From the NCBI GenBank assembly GCA_015056175.1, contig SVGT01000003.1, positions 1-64,000 of the forward strand: a stretch of DNA of 64,000 nt. Direction: 5' to 3'. The position numbers and the translations under genes were made by a program. Positions 27,302 to 35,949 of the stretch are shown piece by piece. This DNA is from Clostridiales bacterium. Lineage in GTDB: Bacteria > Bacillota > Clostridia > Christensenellales > Aristaeellaceae. Within the stretch, counting starts at the first letter, position 1, and each line of letters begins with the position of its first letter. The notes beneath the pieces were generated by a model that saw only the letters and a list, made by a program, of their open reading frames with translations, was not told the DNA's origin and did no database searches.

Positions 27302-28312
27302 ATGAACCAACTCCCCGTTTCCTCCCTGCAAAAGGACATGCGCTTTGAAGGCTTCCTGCTGGTGCGCATGGCCGAGCAGCGCACCTCCTCCAACGGCAGC
27401 AAGTACCTGGATATGACGCTGTGCGATAAATCCGGCGATCTGAACTGCAAAATGTGGGACGGTACCGTCAATCCCCCCAGGGTGGGCAGCGTGGTCAAGG
27501 TGCGCTCCACCGTGCAGGAATACAACGGCCGGCTGCAAATGCGCATCGAGCGCATGCGCGACAGGCAGGATACCGACGATGTGGATCTGTCCATGCTCAT
27601 GCCCTGCGCCCCCGAAAAGCCCGAAAAAATGATGCAGGAGATCTCCGACACCATCGAGGGCATGCAGTGGGAGGCGCTCAAAAAGCTGATGCGCGAATTG
27701 ATCCGCATGACGGGCGACAAGCTTCTGTACTTCCCCGCCGCCCAGCGCCTGCACCACGCAGAGCGCAGCGGTCTTTTGCACCACACCACCTCCATGCTGC
27801 GCACCGCCAAGGCCGTTTTGCCCCTCTACCCCTTCCTCAACGGCGATCTGCTCCTGGCCGGCGTCATTGCCCATGACCTGAGCAAGACCATCGAAATGCT
27901 GTCGGACGAGGCGGGCAACGTGACCGATTATACCGCCCAGGGCCTGCTGCTGGGCCATCTGGTGGACGGCGTGGCTCAGGTGCGCACGGCTGCACAGAAC
28001 GCCGGCGTGCAGGATGACGAATGTGTGCTGCTGCTTTCCCACATGGTCATCAGCCATCACGGCGTACCCGAATTTGGCTCCCCCCGCGCGCCCATGTTCC
28101 CGGAGGCGGAAATGCTCCACATGATCGACGATATGGACGCCAAGATGAACGAGATGGAAACGGTGATGAAGCGCACCCCCAGGGGCGCCTTCTCGGAAAA
28201 GATCTGGTCGCTGGACCGCCGCCTTTACCATCCCAATTATCCGGAGGAATCCCCCGCCGGGGAGGAGGATCATCCCATCGCCTCCAAGCGGGCGTATGAC
28301 GGGCTGCTGTAA
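27302..28312 (+). CDS. YhaM-like 3'-5' exoribonuclease (OB-fold + HD domain)
   Basis: LPVSSLQKDMRFEGFLLVRMAEQRTSSNGSKYLDMTLCDKSGDLNCKMWD...LHHAERSGLLHHTTSMLR...LLLAGVIAHDLSKTIEM. Confidence 0.88.
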   Translation: MNQLPVSSLQKDMRFEGFLLVRMAEQRTSSNGSKYLDMTLCDKSGDLNCKMWDGTVNPPRVGSVVKVRSTVQEYNGRLQMRIERMRDRQDTDDVDLSMLMPCAPEKPEKMMQEISDTIEGMQWEALKKLMRELIRMTGDKLLYFPAAQRLHHAERSGLLHHTTSMLRTAKAVLPLYPFLNGDLLLAGVIAHDLSKTIEMLSDEAGNVTDYTAQGLLLGHLVDGVAQVRTAAQNAGVQDDECVLLLSHMVISHHGVPEFGSPRAPMFPEAEMLHMIDDMDAKMNEMETVMKRTPRGAFSEKIWSLDRRLYHPNYPEESPAGEEDHPIASKRAYDGLL

Positions 28313-28320
28313 GATAGCCC

Positions 28321-28349
28321 TTGACGGAAGATTAAATAATTGTTACAAT
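28321..28349 (+). promoter_or_regulatory. Promoter for the lipoprotein gene
   Basis: TTGACG-17-TACAAT. Confidence 0.6.
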
Positions 28350-28421
28350 ATGGTTAACCTGCATGGTATTCACCCGGTAGCCCGTTAAATAGGCGTATCC
28401 GGTCAAGGAGGTCCTACTGTT

Positions 28422-29180
28422 ATGAAGCAGTTTTCTGTCAAAAAGCTCCTGCTGCTGGCGCTTGTCTGCGCCATGGCGCTGATCCTGTGCGGCTGTAAGG
28501 GCGGCAGCGGCAACACCTTCCCCACCAGCGAGCCCACCCAGAAGGCCGCGCTGGACGCCGTGCCCACCGTGCTGCCCACCGATGAACCCGAAGTGGACGA
28601 AGGCCCTGCCTTTGTGCCCGCTCAGGTCAGCCAGTATGCCGGTGCGTCCCCCGTCCCGCTGGATCCGGTGGATATGCCTACCCCCACCCCCCGTCCCGAA
28701 TTGACCTTCACCTACGTGGATATGAAGGCCGAAAACCTGGGCATCCAGTTCCAGATGCCCGGCAGCTTTACCCGCGATGACAGCGTGTCCGGCCAGATCA
28801 CCTTTACCGACCCCAACACCCTGGACAACGTGAACGCCACCGTCACAATCAAGCTGGCTTCCGTCAGCAGCGAGCATAAGCTGGAAGACCTGAAGGAAGA
28901 TATCAAGAACGAACTGGCGCTGCTTGGCCAGTATAACTACACCGACTGGTCCACCACCGACGCCACCGCCCGCCGCCTGATGGGCAAGGACGGCTACTAT
29001 GCCGATTACCGCGGCGTGATGGTGGACGGCACCATCGTGCGCGGCCGCGTGCAGATGGCCCTGATGGACAATAATCTGCTCCTCACCATGGAATACCGCG
29101 CTCCCGGCTGGTTTAACTCCAGCTACAAGAACGTGTTTGACAACCTGCGCAGCACGCTGGAAGCCTATTCCGCCGAATAA
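28422..29180 (+). CDS. Putative lipoprotein, unknown function
   Basis: MKQFSVKKLLLLALVCAMALILCGCKGG (lipobox-like Cys), Pro/Thr-rich linker, folded C-terminal part. Confidence 0.75.
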   Translation: MKQFSVKKLLLLALVCAMALILCGCKGGSGNTFPTSEPTQKAALDAVPTVLPTDEPEVDEGPAFVPAQVSQYAGASPVPLDPVDMPTPTPRPELTFTYVDMKAENLGIQFQMPGSFTRDDSVSGQITFTDPNTLDNVNATVTIKLASVSSEHKLEDLKEDIKNELALLGQYNYTDWSTTDATARRLMGKDGYYADYRGVMVDGTIVRGRVQMALMDNNLLLTMEYRAPGWFNSSYKNVFDNLRSTLEAYSAE

Positions 29181-29186
29181 CGCTGA

Positions 29187-29300
29187 TCTTTTGCGGCATT
29201 GCCGCCTACCAATGCAGTGGCGAATTTCACCGCCCGCCCAACGAACGAGAAACGTTCCCCGGCGGGACAGGAATGTGGCCTGCGCCACCGCCGCTGCATT
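29187..29300. repeat. MITE-like nested inverted-repeat element (intergenic)
   Basis: AATGCAG (29211-29217)/CTGCATT (29294-29300), TGGCG/CGCCA, GAACG-AGAAA-CGTTC, GCGGCATTGCCGC. Confidence 0.45.
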
Positions 29301-29326
29301 TTATTTTTGAAAGGATTTTTTATACC

Positions 29327-30331
29327 GTGAGTACATCCCGTTTTGCCCTTTTTGTGGATCTGGAAAACTGCGGCGCCAAGGCCGCCACGCTTTTGAACAT
29401 TCTGGAAAAGGTGAAAATCCGCGGCGATATTCTGCTGGGTAAGGTGTACGGCTACACCGACCGCTTTTCCGATCTGAAGGAAATCCTCCTCAGCAACACC
29501 TTTACCGTGGTGCCCTCATTGCGCCACGGCGTAGCCCAGAAAAACAACGCCGATATCCTGCTGGTGCTGGACGCGCTGGAAGTGGCCTACACCAACCCTC
29601 TCATCGACAGCTTCTGCATCGTGTCCGGCGACAGCGATTATACCCCGCTGGTAGGCCGCCTCAAAAGCATGGGCAAGTTCGTGCTGGGCATCAGCCGAAG
29701 CGAAGTGGCCTCCTCCATTTTTATCAACGCCTGCAACGAGTTCCAGTTTCTGGAAAGTGTGGGCGCATCCAACCGCAAGACCCGCGGCAAGCGCAATGTG
29801 AACAAGGACGAGCCGCTGGATGACGCCGCCCTCAACAAGGTGCTGGAGGATATCCTGTCCGAGCAGGAAGAGGACGAGATGTTTGCCAGCGAGCTCAAGG
29901 GCGTGCTCTTGCGACTGCGTCCCGATTTTAACGAAAAGAGCCACGGCTGCGCCACCTTCGGAAAGCTGCTCACCAAGCTGAGCCAGAAGTTTGGCACCAT
30001 CCGCATCAAGAACGATAATTTCAACGTGCTGGTCTCCCTGGTGGGCGAGGAAAACGCCGCCCGTCAGGAGCAGATGACCCGGGATAACTGGAAAGCCGTT
30101 TTCACCGAGCAATTGCGCCATTACCGGGACGACGGCTTTGAGCGCATCAACCCCTCCATCCTCAAGGCGGATATCACCGCCGCCTACCCGGATTTCAGCG
30201 AAAAGGCCATCGGCTTCAAGCGTTTTTCCGACGTGCTCAAGCAGCTGGAAAAGGATAAGGTGCTCTCCCTGGAAATGGACGAGCAGAAAAACATGCTCAT
30301 CCGCTGCAAGGCCGCCCAGAGCGCCGAATGA
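29327..30331 (+). CDS. NYN-domain (LabA/DUF88-type) protein with C-terminal OST-HTH/LOTUS-like domains
   Basis: GTG start; RFALFVDLENCGAKAATLLNILEKV...IDSFCIVSGDSDYTPLVGRLKSMGKFVLGI; two C-terminal segments each resembling OST-HTH. Confidence 0.87.
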   Translation: MSTSRFALFVDLENCGAKAATLLNILEKVKIRGDILLGKVYGYTDRFSDLKEILLSNTFTVVPSLRHGVAQKNNADILLVLDALEVAYTNPLIDSFCIVSGDSDYTPLVGRLKSMGKFVLGISRSEVASSIFINACNEFQFLESVGASNRKTRGKRNVNKDEPLDDAALNKVLEDILSEQEEDEMFASELKGVLLRLRPDFNEKSHGCATFGKLLTKLSQKFGTIRIKNDNFNVLVSLVGEENAARQEQMTRDNWKAVFTEQLRHYRDDGFERINPSILKADITAAYPDFSEKAIGFKRFSDVLKQLEKDKVLSLEMDEQKNMLIRCKAAQSAE

Positions 30332-30379
30332 TTTTCCCTTTCTCCGCTGCATCCCATTCCCTTCACAGGAGGTAATCCT

Positions 30380-31312
30380 ATGCCCACCTATTCTGTCATC
30401 ATCCCCTGCTATAACGAGGAAGAGGTGCTCCGCGAAACCCATAAGCGCATGACGCGCGTCATGCAGGGTATGGGCGAAAGCTACGAGCTCATCTACGTAA
30501 ACGACGGCTCCCGCGACGATACCGCAAAGATCCTGGAGGATATCTGCAAGCAGGACGCCAACGCCCGCGCCATCATGTTTGCCCGCAACGCCGGTCACCA
30601 GATGGCCGTGTCCGCAGGTCTGGATTATGCCGACGGCGACGCCGTGATCATCATCGATGCAGATCTGCAGGATCCCCCCGAGGTGATCCCCGAAATGGCC
30701 AAGCGCTGGAAGGACGGCGTGCAGGTGGTGTACGGCCAGCGCAAAAAGCGGGACGGCGAAACCTTCTTCAAAAAGTTCACCGCCTCTGTGTACTACAAGT
30801 CCCTGAGCAAGCTGACCAACGGCATGGTGCCCCGGGATACCGGCGATTTCCGCCTGGTGGACCGTCAGGTGGCGGATGTGATCCGCTCCATGCCCGAGCA
30901 CGCCCGGTTCCTCCGCGGCATGTTTGCCTGGGCAGGCTTCAAACAGGAAGCCTACCTCTATGACCGGGACAAGCGCTTTGCCGGCGAAACCCACTATCCC
31001 CTCAAAAAGATGCTCAAATTGGCCGCCGACGGCGTGTTCAGCTTCTCCGTAAAGCCCCTGAAGGCCGCCTGGATGTGCGGACTTTGCTGGATCGGCCTTG
31101 GCTGTCTGATCGGCTTTGTGCTGCTCATCTGCCTGCTCTTTGGCGCAAGCTCCTCTGCCTGGTGGCTGGCCGCGCTGATGATGGTGCTTGCGGGCAACGT
31201 GCTGGTGTGCGTGGGCATTGCCGGGGAATACATGGGCCGCATTTATGACGACGTGCGCGCGCGCCCCTTGTACATCGTAGCCCGTACGCTGGGCTTTGAC
31301 CGGGCGGAATAA
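30380..31312 (+). CDS. Glycosyltransferase family 2 (dolichol-phosphate-mannose-synthase-like, two C-terminal TMs)
   Basis: YSVIIPCYNEEEVLRETHKRM...LIYVNDGSRDDT...VIIIDADLQDPPEVIPEM...RDTGDFRLVDRQV. Confidence 0.93.
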   Translation: MPTYSVIIPCYNEEEVLRETHKRMTRVMQGMGESYELIYVNDGSRDDTAKILEDICKQDANARAIMFARNAGHQMAVSAGLDYADGDAVIIIDADLQDPPEVIPEMAKRWKDGVQVVYGQRKKRDGETFFKKFTASVYYKSLSKLTNGMVPRDTGDFRLVDRQVADVIRSMPEHARFLRGMFAWAGFKQEAYLYDRDKRFAGETHYPLKKMLKLAADGVFSFSVKPLKAAWMCGLCWIGLGCLIGFVLLICLLFGASSSAWWLAALMMVLAGNVLVCVGIAGEYMGRIYDDVRARPLYIVARTLGFDRAE

Positions 31313-31336
31313 GCGTTTGTTTCCCCAATCAAACTA

Positions 31337-31372
31337 TTGACAACGCTCCCAAAGGGATTTATCATGGGAGCG
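31337..31372 (+). promoter_or_regulatory. Promoter with inverted repeat flanking the -10 of the DUF1858 gene
   Basis: TTGACA-17-TATCAT with CGCTCCCA (31344-31351)/TGGGAGCG (31365-31372). Confidence 0.5.
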
Positions 31373-31400
31373 AACGGATTTTTTCAGGAGGTATGTTCTT

Positions 31401-31607
31401 ATGGAACTGACTGTCACCAAGGATATGGCCATCGGCCAGGTACTCAATATTCACCGCGGCACTGCCCGCATTTTCATGGAATTCGGCATGCACTGCCTGG
31501 GCTGCCCCCATGCCACCGCCGAATCTCTGGAAGACGCCTGCGCGGCCCATGGCGCCAATGTGGACGAGCTGGTGCATCAGCTCAACACCTTCCTTTCGGA
31601 GCAGTAA
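31401..31607 (+). CDS. DUF1858 (ScdA-N-like) small CxxC protein
   Basis: VTKDMAIGQVLNIHRGTARIFMEFGMHCLGCPHATAESLEDACAAHG. Confidence 0.9.
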   Translation: MELTVTKDMAIGQVLNIHRGTARIFMEFGMHCLGCPHATAESLEDACAAHGANVDELVHQLNTFLSEQ

Positions 31608-31608
31608 G

Positions 31609-32082
31609 ATGAATCTGCGTGCAGCGGAGGAGGCCTTCTTCACCGCACAGGAAATGGAAAAGCGCGCCATCCGTCTGTATGAAAGAGCGCTGCTGGTCTT
31701 CGGCAGCCAGGCGGATATGCACAGGGAGATCAGCGCCATTCTCAGGGAGGAGCAGGAGCATCTGCGCAGGTTCACCGCGCTTTGCGGCGAATACTTCCCC
31801 TCCCTGGAGGAGCAGACGCTGCTCTCCTCCAAAGCGGCGGATGCGCTTTTTACCGGCGGACTGGTGGAGGCACAGCGCCTGGGCGCCTTTGAATCGCCCC
31901 GGGGGCTTATTGCCTATGCCGCAAGCGAGGAACAAAACGCCCAGGATTTTTACAGCTCCATGGGCGCCGCACTGAAGGACGCCGGCGAAACGGCCGCTGC
32001 CGACGCACTTTTCAAGATCGCTCAGGAAGAAAGCATGCACCTGTGCGCCCTCAACGCGCATCTGGAAAGTATGCAGGCCTGA
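31609..32082 (+). CDS. Ferritin-like / rubrerythrin-type diiron protein
   Basis: AEEAFFTAQEMEKRAIRLYERAL...ILREEQEHLRRF...AASEEQNAQDFYSSM...IAQEESMHLCAL (ExxH-type helices); starts just after the DUF1858 stop codon. Confidence 0.75.
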   Translation: MNLRAAEEAFFTAQEMEKRAIRLYERALLVFGSQADMHREISAILREEQEHLRRFTALCGEYFPSLEEQTLLSSKAADALFTGGLVEAQRLGAFESPRGLIAYAASEEQNAQDFYSSMGAALKDAGETAAADALFKIAQEESMHLCALNAHLESMQA

Positions 32083-32155
32083 CAAAACCGCAATACCCAA
32101 AGGGAGAGGCGCTGGCCCCTCCCTTTTCATCACACAAAAGACGGGAGTATCTGCC

Positions 32156-33181
32156 ATGGAAGGCGTCATTTGCGAACACATCTGGCATAAATACGGCGAG
32201 CGCATGCTGCTGCGGGATATCACCCTTCCCCTGCAGCCGGGCAGCATCCTGTGCCTGCTGGGCGGCGAGGGCGAGGGCAAAACCACGCTGCTGCGCATCC
32301 TGACGGGCGAAATTGCGCCCTCGGGCGGCACGGTGCATGCTGACGGCGTGCTGCTTGCACAGGAGGAGCTGCTGCATGCCCGCCTGACGGCGGAGGAAAA
32401 CCTGCTCCGGGCGCTGCGCGTCCGCGGCGCGGACAAAATCCTCACCCAGGATCGCTATGCCCGCCTGGCGGAGCTTTTTTCCCTTGAAAGCTGCAGCCAT
32501 GTGCCTTGCAAAAGCCTTTCCCACAGCCAGAAGGAGCGCCTGACAATCGCCTGCGCCGTGGCCAGGCGGCCCAAGCTTTTGCTGCTGGACGCGCCCATGT
32601 GCATGGATGCGCTGCAGGAGCCCCTGCGCCTGCTGGCTGCGGAAAGCGGCATGACGGTGCTCTTTACCGCCAATGATCCCGCCGCCCTGCGCTGCGCGGA
32701 CCTTGTCGCCCTGCTCTCTGACGGCCGCATCGCCCAGTGCGATGCGCCGGAAAATGTGTGCGCAAAGCCTGCCACGCTCCTCTGCGCCCAGTTCCTGTTC
32801 CCCTGCAATACGCTGCGGGGCACGGTGACCGGCGTTCGCAAGCACGGCGAAAAGTGTATACTGGACATGGGCGGCCTGGAAATGGACTGCCTGTGCGATG
32901 CAGCGCCCGAGGTGGACGATCCCATGACCCTGTGCATCCGCTGCGACCGGGTGCATATCGCACGCTCGCCCCTGCCATTTGGGCAGAACGTCAGCGCCGC
33001 CGTAACAAGCGTATCCTATTCCCTGGGCGTTGAGTGGATCACCGCCCTTTTGCAGAACGGTCAGAGCGTTTCCGCCTGCCGCCATGCAGAGAAAATAAGC
33101 AAGCTGGAAACGGGCGACAAGGTGTTTCTGTGCTGGGATCCCCATGCTGCCTGGCTCTATCCCGACGCGCCCGTCATCTGA
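32156..33181 (+). CDS. Orphan ABC transporter ATPase-like protein with degenerate catalytic motifs and TOBE-like C-terminus
   Basis: Walker A GGEGEGKTT; signature LSHSQ; Walker B LLLLDAP; H-loop TANDP; no permease gene adjacent. Confidence 0.8.
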   Translation: MEGVICEHIWHKYGERMLLRDITLPLQPGSILCLLGGEGEGKTTLLRILTGEIAPSGGTVHADGVLLAQEELLHARLTAEENLLRALRVRGADKILTQDRYARLAELFSLESCSHVPCKSLSHSQKERLTIACAVARRPKLLLLDAPMCMDALQEPLRLLAAESGMTVLFTANDPAALRCADLVALLSDGRIAQCDAPENVCAKPATLLCAQFLFPCNTLRGTVTGVRKHGEKCILDMGGLEMDCLCDAAPEVDDPMTLCIRCDRVHIARSPLPFGQNVSAAVTSVSYSLGVEWITALLQNGQSVSACRHAEKISKLETGDKVFLCWDPHAAWLYPDAPVI

Positions 33182-33189
33182 TTCATTCT

Positions 33190-33222
33190 TCCGACTGCCT
33201 GCGGGCAGTCTTTTTTTGTTTC
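33190..33222 (+). terminator. Intrinsic terminator
   Basis: gactgcctgcgggcagtcttttttt. Confidence 0.8.
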
Positions 33223-33257
33223 TTTTCCGCTCGTCCGGGGCAAATTTTGCCCGCACG

Positions 33258-33285
33258 TTGATTTTTGTCCCACCTGTGGTATAAT
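33258..33285 (+). promoter_or_regulatory. fucO promoter
   Basis: TTGATT-16-TATAAT. Confidence 0.6.
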
Positions 33286-33323
33286 CATGATGCGAATATG
33301 TAATAAACGGAGGTAGATTCCCC

Positions 33324-34472
33324 ATGGCCAACCGCATCGTTCTGAACACCATTTCCCATCATGGCAAGGGCGCCATCCAGCAGATCGCCGGCGAGATCCT
33401 CTCCCGCGGCTACAAGAAGGCTTTCGTCTGCTCCGATCCCGATCTGATCCGCTTTGGCGTGACGGACAAGGTAACTGCGCTGCTGGACAGCGCCAATATC
33501 CCCTACGCCGTGTTTTCCGATATCAAGCCCAATCCCACCATTGAAAACGTGCTTGCCGGCGTGGAAGCCTACAAAAACAGCGGCGCCGATATGATCGTCA
33601 CCATCGGCGGCGGCTCCTCCATGGATACCGCCAAGGCCATCGGCATCATCATCAACAACCCCGAATTTGCCGACGTGCGCTCTCTGGAGGGCGTTGCCCC
33701 CACCAGGAACCACGCTGTGTTCACCATCGCCGTGCCCACCACCGCCGGCACCGCCGCGGAAGTGACCATCAACTACGTGATCACCGACGCAGACAAGAAG
33801 CGTAAGTTTGTCTGCGTGGACGTGAACGATATTCCCGAAGTAGCCGTTATCGATCCCGATATGATGGCCACCATGCCCAAGGGCCTCACCGCCGCCACCG
33901 GCATGGACGCCCTGACCCACGCCATCGAAGGCTACATCACCCGCGCGGCCTGGGAAATGACGGACATGTTCCATCTCAAGGCCATTGAGCTCATCGCCAA
34001 GCATCTGCGCGGCGCCGTCAACAACACCGAGGAAGGCCGCGAGGGCATGGCGCTGGCCCAGTATGTGGCCGGCATGGGCTTCAGCAACGTGGGTCTGGGC
34101 ATCGTGCACTCCATGGCCCACGGCCTGGGCGCCCTGTATGATACTCCCCACGGCGTGGCCAACGCCATTTTGCTTCCCACCATCATGGAATACAACGCGC
34201 CCTGCACCGGCGAAAAGTATCGCGATATTGCCCGCGCCATGGGCGTTGAAAACGTGGACGCGATGACCCAGGAAGAATACCGTGCCGCCGCCGTCAAGGC
34301 CGTGCAGCAGTTGTCCCTGGACGTTGGCATCCCCGCCGACCTGAAGGAAATCGTCAGGGACGAGGACGTTCAGTTCCTCTCCGAAAGCGCCTATGCCGAC
34401 GCCTGCCGTCCCGGCAACCCCCGCGATACCTCCGTGGAGGAGATCGCAGCCCTCTACCGCAAGCTGCTGTAA
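33324..34472 (+). CDS. fucO: Iron-containing alcohol dehydrogenase, lactaldehyde reductase type
   Basis: MANRIVLNTISHHGKGAIQQI...VTIGGGSSMDTAKAIGIIINNPEFADVRSLEGVAPT...IVHSMAHGLGALYDTPHGVANAILLPTIMEYN. Confidence 0.88.
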   Translation: MANRIVLNTISHHGKGAIQQIAGEILSRGYKKAFVCSDPDLIRFGVTDKVTALLDSANIPYAVFSDIKPNPTIENVLAGVEAYKNSGADMIVTIGGGSSMDTAKAIGIIINNPEFADVRSLEGVAPTRNHAVFTIAVPTTAGTAAEVTINYVITDADKKRKFVCVDVNDIPEVAVIDPDMMATMPKGLTAATGMDALTHAIEGYITRAAWEMTDMFHLKAIELIAKHLRGAVNNTEEGREGMALAQYVAGMGFSNVGLGIVHSMAHGLGALYDTPHGVANAILLPTIMEYNAPCTGEKYRDIARAMGVENVDAMTQEEYRAAAVKAVQQLSLDVGIPADLKEIVRDEDVQFLSESAYADACRPGNPRDTSVEEIAALYRKLL

Positions 34473-34491
34473 CACGCCTTCCATTTTTCAC

Positions 34492-34522
34492 ATGCACCCG
34501 TTTTTTTCCGGGTGCATTTTTG
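34492..34522 (+). terminator. fucO terminator
   Basis: tgcacccgtttttttccgggtgcattttt. Confidence 0.75.
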
Positions 34523-34592
34523 CTTTTTCCTGCGCTTTCTGCTATACTGAAAACAACCTGACCCGCTTTCTGATCTTGAAGGAGGCACTGCC

Positions 34593-35120
34593 ATGTCCAC
34601 CTGCAAATCCTGTGAAAAAAGACGCCGGCGCAAACTGCTTGTGCGCTTTGGTATATTGCTCATCGCCTTTGCGGTGCTGCTGACAAGCGCTCTGTTTGCC
34701 AATCGTCCAAAGCAGATCGGCAAACACATTGCGCCTCATAGCATTCTTTCCTTTACCTATACCTATTCTTCATCCGTCAATCCGCCTAGCTATCTGCGCT
34801 ATCATTTCAGTGCGGAAGACGGAACGCCCATCTTTGATTGTGAACGCCGACAGGGCGACCATTGGCCATTGACGGAAGAGGACGTTTCTTTTTCCCGCAG
34901 CCTGATCCTTACGCAAACGCAATGGCAGCAGGTGCTTTCCTGTTTGGAGGGAGGCTTGGTCACCAGACGTACCGAGCAAATCACCTCCGGCTACGCAGGA
35001 CCATGGACATATATCACCTATCATGGCGATAAAGGAACCGATCAGGTCTTTTCCTTCGCTGATTTCGGGAAGAAAACTGCCTTTGAACAACTGTGCGCCC
35101 AGTTTGAACAAATGCCGTGA
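34593..35120 (+). CDS. Membrane-anchored hypothetical protein
   Basis: Cys-containing N-terminus, single TM (LLVRFGILLIAFAVLLTSALFA), RBS AAGGAGG. Confidence 0.65.
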   Translation: MSTCKSCEKRRRRKLLVRFGILLIAFAVLLTSALFANRPKQIGKHIAPHSILSFTYTYSSSVNPPSYLRYHFSAEDGTPIFDCERRQGDHWPLTEEDVSFSRSLILTQTQWQQVLSCLEGGLVTRRTEQITSGYAGPWTYITYHGDKGTDQVFSFADFGKKTAFEQLCAQFEQMP

Positions 35121-35250
35121 GGCCGGATATGGCATACCCAAGGCTCAATTGGGGCAATGCTGTGTCCATGCCTTGTTTGCGCCGATGCGCCTGTGGTAAA
35201 ATCATATCGAACGTATCACAAACGCCCTCCCCTGTACCAAAGGAGAATAT

Positions 35251-35949
35251 ATGAATAAGAAAAAGCTGATCCTCATTGCCGACGACGAGATCGGCATCCA
35301 CGAATCCCTGCGCATGTACCTGCAGCGGGAGGATTATGAAGTATATTCCGTGTTCCGCGGCAGCGACGTGATGGAGGCCTTCCACCGCATGCGCCCGGAT
35401 CTGGTCATTCTGGATATCATGATGCCCGGCCGCAGCGGCACCCAGGTGTGCGCCGATATCCGGGCAGTCAGCATGACGCCCGTCATTATGCTCACCGCCA
35501 AGGGCGAGGAGGTGGACAAGCTCCTGGGCTTTGCCCTGGGCGCGGATGATTACATCGTCAAGCCCTTCTCTCCCCGGGAGATCGTCAGCCGCATCCAGGT
35601 GATCTTCCGCCGCATGAATCAGATGACATCTGCCCCCGAGCAGGGGAAGCTGACCGTTGGCAACACGGTGATCGACCTTAAGTGCTACGAGGTGACCGTA
35701 GACGGCGAAAAGGTGCTTCTGTCCCCCAAGGAGGTAGAGATCCTCCACCTGATGGCCTCCCATCCCCGGCAGGTGTTTACCCGCGAGCAATTGCTTGACA
35801 ATATCTGGGGCTTCGATTTTAACGGCGATCCCCGTGTGGTGGATACGGGCATCAAGCGCATCCGCAAAAAGCTGCCGGAGAATACGGATATCCTGCTCAA
35901 GAGCGTGTACGGCGTAGGCTATAAAGCCGAGGTGCGTGACGATGCCTAA
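35251..35949 (+). CDS. OmpR-family response regulator
   Basis: KLILIADDEIGIHESLRMYLQREDYEV...DLVILDIMMPGRSGTQ...DDYIVKPFSPREIVSRI. Confidence 0.95.
   Translation: MNKKKLILIADDEIGIHESLRMYLQREDYEVYSVFRGSDVMEAFHRMRPDLVILDIMMPGRSGTQVCADIRAVSMTPVIMLTAKGEEVDKLLGFALGADDYIVKPFSPREIVSRIQVIFRRMNQMTSAPEQGKLTVGNTVIDLKCYEVTVDGEKVLLSPKEVEILHLMASHPRQVFTREQLLDNIWGFDFNGDPRVVDTGIKRIRKKLPENTDILLKSVYGVGYKAEVRDDA

Noticed and set aside
29516-30994. 492-aa minus-strand ORF antisense to the NYN-domain and GT2 genes
   Set aside because: Shadow ORF; the plus-strand proteins have intact family motifs and RBSs.
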